Source of the DNA: Yarrowia lipolytica
Lineage: Eukaryota > Ascomycota > Dipodascomycetes > Dipodascales
Reading direction: 5' to 3'
Length of the DNA stretch: 64,000 bases
Assembly: GCF_001761485.1 (NCBI RefSeq)
Contig: NC_090771.1
Coordinates: 930,001 to 994,000, forward strand
Part shown: positions 56,660 to 64,000 of the stretch, piece after piece
How the letters are laid out: every line of letters starts with the position of its first letter
Position numbering within the stretch: position 1 is the stretch's first letter
Program-made: the position numbers and the translations under genes
Notes under the pieces: model-generated
The model's input: only the letters and a program-made list of their open reading frames with translations
The model's database searches: none
Told to the model about the DNA's origin: nothing

Positions 56660-57072
56660 ATTAGCGGGACAAGTTAGCAAGGCGCCAGTCTTGTTGAGCA
56701 GGTCTACCAAGTCCGATATTGGGTCATGCCAGGAGTGTCATATTCCATGCGTGTTGTATCAAGTCTGGTTCTCTTCACCTACTAAGTCTAGTTCTCCTGG
56801 AGTTTGCAGCATTGGGCAGAACAGACTGATCTGCCTCATTTGATACACTACAACTAATCCGATCAAGTCCGATTCAGTCCGATCCAGTCCGATCCACTTG
56901 AGACTCCAGCAAGATACAATATATAGATAATTGAATGATTCACCTAGCAGCATCTGTAGGGCAGTGAATGTCGAAGATGCTGTACAGTATGTACGGGAGT
57001 ACTGAGTGCGAACGACAGGCCGAGTCAAATACACGAGAGTGAGTATTTCTGGGGAGATGAGGCCGAAGTAAG

Positions 57073-57155
57073 GAGGTGGAGGTGCGGAGGTGGAGGTGCG
57101 GAGGTGGAGAGAGCGGAGGTGGAAAGAGCGGAGGTGGAGAGAGCGGAGGTGGAGA
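57073..57155. repeat. 14-15-bp purine-rich minisatellite (GGAGGTGGAGAGAGC)
   Basis: About six units, first of the form GGAGGTGGAGGTGC and then GGAGGTGGARAGAGC. All purine-rich on the plus strand. Confidence 0.9.
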
Positions 57156-58099
57156 TGAAGAGCAGCAGTCTTTGTTGGGATCATGTCTACAAGTAGTGAT
57201 TGTCGACTTACCCAGTCACCCACTATGAGGCCATCTGAGCCAGACTCTTTTTCAGGGACTCGTCAGAACGGCAGGCTGACCAATTCATGCCTCGAGGCAA
57301 CGGCAGATTCCAATTTTCTGACAGAGCGGAATTGGATCCATTGGTTCAATCTCGGAGCGTTTCAAAACACAACTGGTGTGGCTAATATAAGTCATAGACC
57401 ATACTCGCGCCGTGCCAACCTTTGTACAGCCCGAATGAGTCGTCTGAATGAACCGCCAGCCCCTCCAGACCTTCACATTGAGCCTGTTACTCTAAAGTTT
57501 GGCATTTCTAACACGGGAGAGATGCGAGTGGAGCAGACTTTGACTGCTATGATCTTCGTGGTGCTCTCAGGTCGTCGTGGAGTCTTTCTGGGAGGTTTCA
57601 ATTCATTATTGAGTGATCTAACTTGTTCTGGAGCATTTGGCACTCCTTCTGGGTTGTTCAAAATGATGCAAGTCTCCTGAAGTCGTCATTGGACATTCTG
57701 CAGTTGTCTAGACCCGTTCTAGAGTCTCCGGGTGGCCCGGGACTGGCCCTGCTCTAACTCTACAAGTAGTAGTCACTCTGGTCTCTCACCGACTCTAAAC
57801 GTGGTGAAAAACTTGAGGTGCACAATGGAGAGCTGGGACAGTCGCTGACAGAATAGAGCCTGAGTGGATCTTCCCTCAGCCAAAGTTCCGTGGAGTGCGG
57901 CGCCAGACCCTACTGCAAATAGGGCTCAGAGCAGCCATGTCTGATGACTCAGACCACATTATCCAAATGCCAGAGACGGCCCAAGATATCCCGACCCCAG
58001 TCTTTCAATTAACCCTTCTTATTCCACCCGTATTCGTGCGGCCGAATTTCCCTCCAACTGGCCACGATTTCCATTTCTTATGTGCGAGGGTTTTCTTCC

Positions 58100-58262
58100 A
58101 TATTTTTATTATTATTATTATTATTTATTATTATTATTATTCTATATTTAAATATTACTTCAAATAAGTATTATCAATATTATTTTATTATTATTTTATT
58201 CCTTTTCCCATTTTTTCATTTTCTATTTTAATAAAAATTTTTATTTATTTATTTATTTAAAA
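58100..58262. repeat. AT-only island (TATTATTATT / TTTATTTATT)
   Basis: About 160 bases of ATT and ATTT repeats with very few G or C. Confidence 0.85.
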
Positions 58263-58742
58263 AAATCACACCCGACGACACTACAATAAATATCACCGAC
58301 AACCCAACAGTAAAAACATTTCACCATTAAATACAGGAAATTAAGCCATCCATTCTCTATCAACACATCATCTGCTCCATCTTTTATCCCTTTTTCAAGC
58401 AACAACACCTCCACACCGCCGTTCACCAGATTAACTCGTACCCAGTTCACCATTATGCACGTGGGTGGATACGACGCGCCGCACATGAGTAATGGGGCAA
58501 TACGCCACGTAAGCGCAAAATAAGATTGCCTAGTTACCCGGGGGGCCGTTGCAGTGGAAATAAAAATTGAGTTTGACCACCAGGGCAGGGGCAGGACGAT
58601 AGTTGCGTAGAGGGTAATAAGATAAGACCAATGTGGCTGGTCACGTGACCCAACTCGAGCGGAATAAAATTATCGGGCCAGGGGTCGTTAGGATAAGTGT
58701 TATGTATTACATAATCTTCACTATCCTACTCATTTCCCACAA

Positions 58743-58887
58743 CCCTAACCCTCCCAGGCACACCCTGTTTTCCCCGTTCCCCCAACTCAAATAAGGTTTT
58801 TCCGAGCCCGAAGTCTAAAAAGCCTCAACCACCACCCCCCCCGACCGACCAATCCAAAACCTAGCCCTAACCCTAATTCTAACCCTA
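58743..58887 (+). promoter_or_regulatory. CCCTAA (TTAGGG) box cluster upstream of CYC8
   Basis: CCCTAACCCT at 58743-58752, CCCTAACCCTAA at 58865-58876, then TCTAACCCTA at about 58879-58888. They lie about 560-710 bases before the CYC8 ATG. They resemble Tbf1/Tay1-type sites; they do not match the 10-base Yarrowia telomere repeat as I remember it, so a telomere relic is unlikely. Confidence 0.4.
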
Positions 58888-59448
58888 CTCCACCTCCTCC
58901 CTGCCCTGCTGCATTCAAACATCACCACTTGTTTTGGGCGACTTTTTACGACATCCCAATTCTGCCCGAACCCTTTGTTGGTGCGAAAGTGATTGTTTTG
59001 ACGGTAAATTGCTGCTAGCTGCCGCCTTAGCGCCACCCCCGATTTTTCCGGCTCTCGATTCGACCTCGTGACACAGACAGCGAACAACGGACATAAAAGC
59101 CTGCGACACAAACGGCGCAAGAGACACAAAAACACAAGGCATTTTTTCGGACGCCGAATTCAAACGACCGCCACAAACGAGACACACACACACGCACACA
59201 CGTGATTTTCGAGTCTGGATATCGCTCGCCTCTGTCACGTGATTGGTTGATTTTGGTGATTTTTTGGCTGACCGATTTTCGACAATTTTTGGTTGACGAC
59301 TTGTTACTACTTTTGACGACTTCGACAAGGGCTTACTTTTTGGCAAGGACATTTCTCGTTGACGATTGATATTGACGAGATTGTTGATTGTGATTGCTGA
59401 CTACTATTACGGTATTGCTGACTACTCCGACTACTCATTACTCTGACC

Positions 59449-62106
59449 ATGACCCAACTACAAAAACTACAAACGGCGTCGATCGACACCTGGCTGGCGG
59501 TGGGCTCGCTGGCAGAGCTGCTCAACGAGTCGGAACGCGCCATCAACGCCTACGAGGCAGCGCTCTCCTACAACCCCTGCTCCATTCCCGCTCTGACCGC
59601 CATCGCCAACCTGTACCGGTCGATGGAACACTTCCCCAAGGCGGTGGAGTACTACCAGAACATCATCTCGCTGAGCTCGGACTCGGGCGAGACCCACGGC
59701 TCGCTGGGCCACTGTTATCTGATGATGGACGACCTGCACAAGGCCTACTCCGCCTACCAGCAGGCCCTGTACCATCTGCGGGACCCCAAGGACCCCAAGC
59801 TGTGGTACGGCATCGGCATTCTGTACGACCGGTACGGCTCGCTGGAGTACGCCGAAGAGGCGTTTTCGCAGGTGATGGAAATGGACCCGCACTTTGAGAA
59901 GGCCAACGAAATCTACTTCCGGCTTGGCATCATCTACAAGCAGCAGGCCAAGTACTCGCAGAGCCTCGACTGCTTCCGGTACATTCTGCACAACCCGCCT
60001 CGACCGCTGACCGAAATCGACATTTGGTTCCAGATTGGCCATGTCCATGAGCAGCAGAAGGACTTCCAGTTGGCGCGAGAAGCTTACGACCGCGTGCTGG
60101 TGGAAAACCCCAACCACGCTAAGGTTCTACAGCAACTCGGCTGGCTCCACCACCAGCAATCGTCCACCTTTGCCAACCAGGATGTGGCTATCAACTATCT
60201 GCTCAAGTCGCTGGACGCAGATCCCCTGGAGGCCCAGTCGTGGTATCTACTGGGCCGGTGCTACATGGCGCAGCAAAAGTACAACAAGGCGTACGAGGCC
60301 TATCAACGGGCCGTTTACCGCGACGGGCGCAACCCCACCTTTTGGTGCTCCATTGGCGTGCTCTATTACCAGATCAACCAGTACCGCGACGCTCTGGACG
60401 CCTACTCCCGCGCCATCCGCCTCAATCCCTACATTTCCGAGGTTTGGTACGATCTCGGCACGCTCTACGAGAGCTGCAACAACCAAGTCAACGACGCCAT
60501 CGACGCCTATCAGAAGGCCGCCGAGCTGGACCCCCACAATCCCCACATCCAAGAGCGGTTGTTGCAGTTGCGATCGGGCCAGGGCCACAATGGCGCCGCC
60601 CCCGCCGGTCCTCCTCGACCCCAGGACGTCAATCCCCAGAGCTACAGCCATCACGGTCCTCCTGGCTGGGACGATGCCGCTGGAGGAGCCGCTGGAGCCA
60701 ACGCTGCTGCCGGAGGAGCTGCCGGAGGAGCTGCCGGAACTCCTCAGGCTCCTCCTGGACTTGGACCTCCAGGACTGGCTCCCGGCGGGCCTCCCGGCGG
60801 GCTTTCCAACGCCTCTGGTCTTGGATCTGGGGCTCCTCCTCCTCTGGCAGCCTCTTCTGCGCCGCTGCCTCCTCCTAACGGTCTTCCGGCTGCTCAGACT
60901 GCGCCCAACACCGCCCAGACCGCCGCTCCCACGCCTCCGCAACCCGCTGCCGCTCTCCCACAGCTCGCCGGAATCTCCGAGATCCAGCAGCGCGTCTTGC
61001 CACAGATTGACTACGCCGAAAACGGCCACGGTCACCAGGGAGGCGAGAAGCGACCCGGCGAATGGGAGGACGAGCGCCGTTTCAAGCGCGTGGATGTTAA
61101 TGGCGCCGCCACGCCCGCCAGCGGCAATAACACCCCCAATCTTGCTCCGGGTGGCCAGGCTAATGCCGTTGAGCGTGATATCGGCTCTTCGGGCGCTGGT
61201 TCGGGTGTTCCTGGAGCTCCCGGTGCTCCCGGTGCGCCTCCGGCCGCTCCTCCGGCTGTTGCCAACGCCGCCAATGCCGCTGGAACCACGCCTCTGCCTC
61301 CGCCCCCACCCACGGTGCCGCCGCCCGCGCCCCAGCACGTGCCGACGACCCAAGAGCTGCCACCAGTGCAGGACACGCCGACTCCCGCAGCGGTTGAGCC
61401 CAAGAAGGAGGAGCCGGACGTGCCCGTTGCGGTGCCTATTTCCGCGCCTGTTTCTGCGCCCGTTGCGGCGCCCACTGCCGCCGCCGCTGCCGCCGTGCCT
61501 CCTGCCGCGCCTCCTAGTGCACTTGCGCAGGCTCAGGAGCCAGAGAAGCCCGACGTTCAATCTGACGTTAAGTCTGACGCGAACGAGGTTAGCGACGTGA
61601 AGCCGGTTCAACCAGTGACGGCTCCTGTTTCGGCCGCATCTACGCCCAGCATTGCTCCTGCTCCTGGCCCAGCCGTTGCGAGTAGTGGCAATAGCGCTGG
61701 TAGCACCGGAAGCAATGCTAACAATGCTAACGTTGCTAACAGTGGCGCCACTGCCAACAACGGTGCTCCCGGTTCTGGTTCTGCTCCTGGTTCTGGTGCC
61801 CCCGCTGCCCCCGCTGCCTCCGCTGCTCCAGCACCTGCTCCTGCTCCTACTCCTGCTCCCGCCCCCTCCTCTCCTCCGCCGGAAGCGCCCCTGCGAAAGG
61901 TGGTAGAGGAGGAGGACTACGACGATGACGACGACGAGCCTAAAAAGGAGGACGCCAAGGTCGAGACCGCTACTGAGTCCGCCGCTCCCGCTGCTGCTGC
62001 TGCTGCTGCTCCGGCTCCGTCTGCTGCTGCTGCTCCGGCTCCAGCTGAGTCCAAGGATGACGACAAGAAGAATGAGGCCAAGGAGGAAAAATCCGAGGAC
62101 AAGTAA
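59449..62106 (+). CDS. CYC8: Cyc8/Ssn6, TPR subunit of the Tup1-Cyc8 corepressor
   Basis: 885 residues. Residues about 10-370 are ten tandem TPR repeats (for example AINAYEAALSYNP, KAYSAYQQALYHL, LARDAYDRVL-like units, DAIDAYQKAAELDPHNP), which bind Tup1 and DNA-bound repressors. The tail from about 380 is low-complexity: Gly/Ala/Pro-rich, then an acidic-basic end (EEEDYDDDDDEPKKED, KEEKSEDK). Budding yeast Cyc8 has polyglutamine here; this protein has almost none and uses Ala/Pro/Gly instead. GEKRPGEWEDERRFKRVD near 525-542 looks like a conserved island in the tail. The ATG is the first in the frame and matches the family N terminus. Codon use is GC-biased, which creates long false frames on both strands. 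The protein represses glucose-, mating- and hypha-related genes in other yeasts. Confidence 0.95.
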   Translation: MTQLQKLQTASIDTWLAVGSLAELLNESERAINAYEAALSYNPCSIPALTAIANLYRSMEHFPKAVEYYQNIISLSSDSGETHGSLGHCYLMMDDLHKAYSAYQQALYHLRDPKDPKLWYGIGILYDRYGSLEYAEEAFSQVMEMDPHFEKANEIYFRLGIIYKQQAKYSQSLDCFRYILHNPPRPLTEIDIWFQIGHVHEQQKDFQLAREAYDRVLVENPNHAKVLQQLGWLHHQQSSTFANQDVAINYLLKSLDADPLEAQSWYLLGRCYMAQQKYNKAYEAYQRAVYRDGRNPTFWCSIGVLYYQINQYRDALDAYSRAIRLNPYISEVWYDLGTLYESCNNQVNDAIDAYQKAAELDPHNPHIQERLLQLRSGQGHNGAAPAGPPRPQDVNPQSYSHHGPPGWDDAAGGAAGANAAAGGAAGGAAGTPQAPPGLGPPGLAPGGPPGGLSNASGLGSGAPPPLAASSAPLPPPNGLPAAQTAPNTAQTAAPTPPQPAAALPQLAGISEIQQRVLPQIDYAENGHGHQGGEKRPGEWEDERRFKRVDVNGAATPASGNNTPNLAPGGQANAVERDIGSSGAGSGVPGAPGAPGAPPAAPPAVANAANAAGTTPLPPPPPTVPPPAPQHVPTTQELPPVQDTPTPAAVEPKKEEPDVPVAVPISAPVSAPVAAPTAAAAAAVPPAAPPSALAQAQEPEKPDVQSDVKSDANEVSDVKPVQPVTAPVSAASTPSIAPAPGPAVASSGNSAGSTGSNANNANVANSGATANNGAPGSGSAPGSGAPAAPAASAAPAPAPAPTPAPAPSSPPPEAPLRKVVEEEDYDDDDDEPKKEDAKVETATESAAPAAAAAAAPAPSAAAAPAPAESKDDDKKNEAKEEKSEDK

Positions 62107-64000
62107 CTGTATTAGTAATGTAGATTAAGTGTATGATAGTTAAGAGCGGACTCGATCCATCTTGGTATATTCTGATGTGCTTGTGCTGAATGGAAATGAC
62201 ATGTTGATGGCGTTATGTCAGAAGAGTGTCCTGTGTAGCCATGTTGTAGCCATACTTGTCAAACGGGTCAAGAGGGGTCAAGAGCGGCCTCTTTGGAGTA
62301 GATATGTGAGCAAACAACCAACTGGAACCATCATCTTGAACGTTTTATAAGTGTTGTATCGGTTACTTATCCTTCTGGCGGTGAATGGGTGTTTGGTTAA
62401 CATCGGACTGAGTGGATCTTTATTTGGCTGAGTGTCCGTTTTTCAGTGTACACAAGCACCAGAGCTGAATGGGTATGATATGTTGATTACGTTACTATCC
62501 TGTACAAGTTCTTGTTGTCTTCCTTGATTCTCTCACACTTGTCTCTGAGTCGCTGAGATGTGAGTCGGAGTAGGCAATAGATGTAGCAAAGTGGGTGTGA
62601 ACTTCAACATGTCTCTACATCTACATCTCTACATCTACACAGTACCCGTCTTACAAAACCTGTGACAGCAGGTCTCGGTCTGCTCTTGATCATACAAGAA
62701 TCATATATCCATGTAGGAGGCGTCTCGTGAACATTTTTATACAAAAATTGTCAACAAGTGCGGTGTTGTTTCGTCGTCATTCATGAATTGTTTCGCACAA
62801 GACTTTGTCCTAATCGGAGGGATGGGTTCAGTGAAGCACTCCGTTTGTTCACGTTGTACTTTGGAATTCTCCTGTTCTGTGGAGTCTGATTCTGTTTGCA
62901 CAAGTTTAGTTGAAGGAAAACACCACTGGAGTGCCAATTCGGGTTTCCAGAAATGGTAGATGGAAGACAAGTAGATCAAGTGGAGTGGAAAGGAGCCTGT
63001 TGGACAATTGAGTGACTAGAATGTGCCATTTCATATCATGATTTGAAGTAATCGAGGTTTTTCTCAGATTTGTAATGACACATTTACTTAGGTTTTAGTT
63101 GGACTGCAAGATCTCCTGACGATGAAATCTTGTCCAGTTAAAGAGTTGCTTCTGGAGCCCATTGAGCAAGTCCGTTAAGTCAGTCCATTCGTCCAGGTCT
63201 ACGAGAAAGGTTCATCTAGTGCGACACTTCCGTTATCAAACACAGCAATATTTCTCCCCTTTTCTGACGATTTTCACCCAAAAAAGGGGAGAAATCATGA
63301 GGAAGCAGATACCGAGACCGAGTTCTCAACCAGACCGAGTTCCGACACAGACATGGAGCTCTCGATCAGTATTGACTGCCTAGATGTCATTCGGAAACTC
63401 ATCTTGTTCAGCAGTCGGATTCACCGGTGATACCTGAAAGGACAGAGGAAGGACGACTCCGCGACTCCGTAAACACGTTTCGGTGACAACATGGTTTCAA
63501 CTCGCCTGGAACGTCATGGGGGGGGAGGGTCCTGGTAGTGTCACGTGATTCAATTCATTTCCCTCATGTGAGGAATGGTTCCACTGAGTCATATTGCGGC
63601 TCAGGATTTTTCGCGGACTTTCCAAGACTTTGCCGACTTTCAGATCTGAAAAGTCGCTGGAAATCGCTGTGGATCTAGTGACTTGTAACCGCTTCTCAGC
63701 CCGTGGATATCGGAATAAGGGACCCTCGCGCATGTCCTTCTGGTCGTCAATTTTGGGCTCAAGAAATGACATCTCAAGAGAGCCGTCTATGCCATGACAA
63801 GTGCCTGGGGCAGCAGGTTGAAGACTGTTCCTTCATACGAAGAGCTCTCCATCTCCAAATGATAACTGTCGGAGTCAGTCAGTCACCGATCTGCAGTATC
63901 AACCTAGCTGTGAGTTGACACCGACGACAGTTGAACCAATTCAATCTGGTCATTTAGCAAAAGTCAAGTGGAACTGATGGAACCGAACTGATGGCTGTCT
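62107..64000. other. Gene-free right end of the window
   Basis: About 1.9 kb after CYC8 with no supported gene, tRNA or tandem array. Open frames are below 92 codons. A GTCACGTGATTC palindrome lies at 63541. A gene may begin just beyond the edge. Confidence 0.45.

Larger units (their letters stand above)
56660..59448. other. 2.8 kb space HBS1/CYC8
   Basis: It holds the HBS1 3' end, a GGAGGTGGA repeat, an AT-only tract, TTAGGG boxes and the long CYC8 promoter. A 165-codon frame at 57183-57680 is motif-free and I do not call it a gene. Confidence 0.5.

Noticed and set aside
57183-57680. 165-codon ORF after HBS1
   Set aside because: No motif, begins next to a purine-rich repeat, and a frame is also open on the other strand.
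58865-58888. Interstitial telomere relic
   Set aside because: The unit is CCCTAA, not the 10-base telomere repeat expected for Yarrowia, and only two or three copies exist; promoter boxes are the simpler reading.
60247-61611. 454- and 521-codon frames overlapping CYC8
   Set aside because: They arise from the GC-rich, low-complexity Ala/Pro tail and have Arg/Leu/Pro-only composition; the TPR frame is clearly the real one.

Overview
This 64 kb window looks like nuclear DNA of an ascomycete yeast, most probably Yarrowia lipolytica or a close relative. The protein set is fungal (Tub4, Rer1, Leu4, Rad54, Ira, Hbs1, Cyc8, Sen2). The introns carry the signature of that lineage: donor GTGAGT, with TACTAAC placed only a few bases before the acceptor AG. 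Intergenic spaces are long and two tRNA genes have introns. The species call is an inference from these traits, not a database match.

Layout. 0-3.4 kb: the 3' part of an IAH1-like GDSL esterase, a two-exon LCL2 homologue, and SEN2 on the minus strand. 3.4-13.5 kb: a tRNA-Gln(CUG) with an intron, a NIT2/NIT3-type omega-amidase, then almost 7 kb without an intact gene but with decayed coding-like fragments. 13.5-31 kb: gamma-tubulin TUB4, an acidic fungal protein of uncertain family, RER1 and LEU4, separated by 2.5-5.4 kb spaces. 31-38.5 kb: gene-poor, with only an intron-bearing tRNA-His(GUG). 38.5-51.8 kb: RAD54 and a very long IRA/neurofibromin RasGAP gene. 53.8-62.1 kb: HBS1 (two exons) and the corepressor CYC8/SSN6, followed by a gene-free end.

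The genes are ordinary housekeeping and signalling genes and form no operon or obvious cluster: tRNA splicing, mRNA surveillance, Golgi-to-ER retrieval, leucine synthesis, recombinational repair, Ras inactivation and global repression. The main added value here is gene structure. The IRA gene extends through two upstream exons (total about 2598 residues). HBS1 joins an N-terminal exon to the GTPase exon across a 542-base intron. SEN2 probably has a 5' UTR intron. A perfect intron on the plus strand at 43053-43130 points to a spliced transcript running into the 3' end of IRA.

Other signals: short minisatellites with 12-16 bp units at many intergenic or intronic sites, a dense CACGTG series inside IRA, a GACGCG/ACGCGT cluster directly upstream of RAD54, TTAGGG boxes upstream of three genes, and several AT-only islands. 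I found no CRISPR array, no intact transposon and no recognisable virus-like element. I did not find a clearly new biological system; the decayed 8-13 kb tract and the spliced antisense candidate are the least explained parts.
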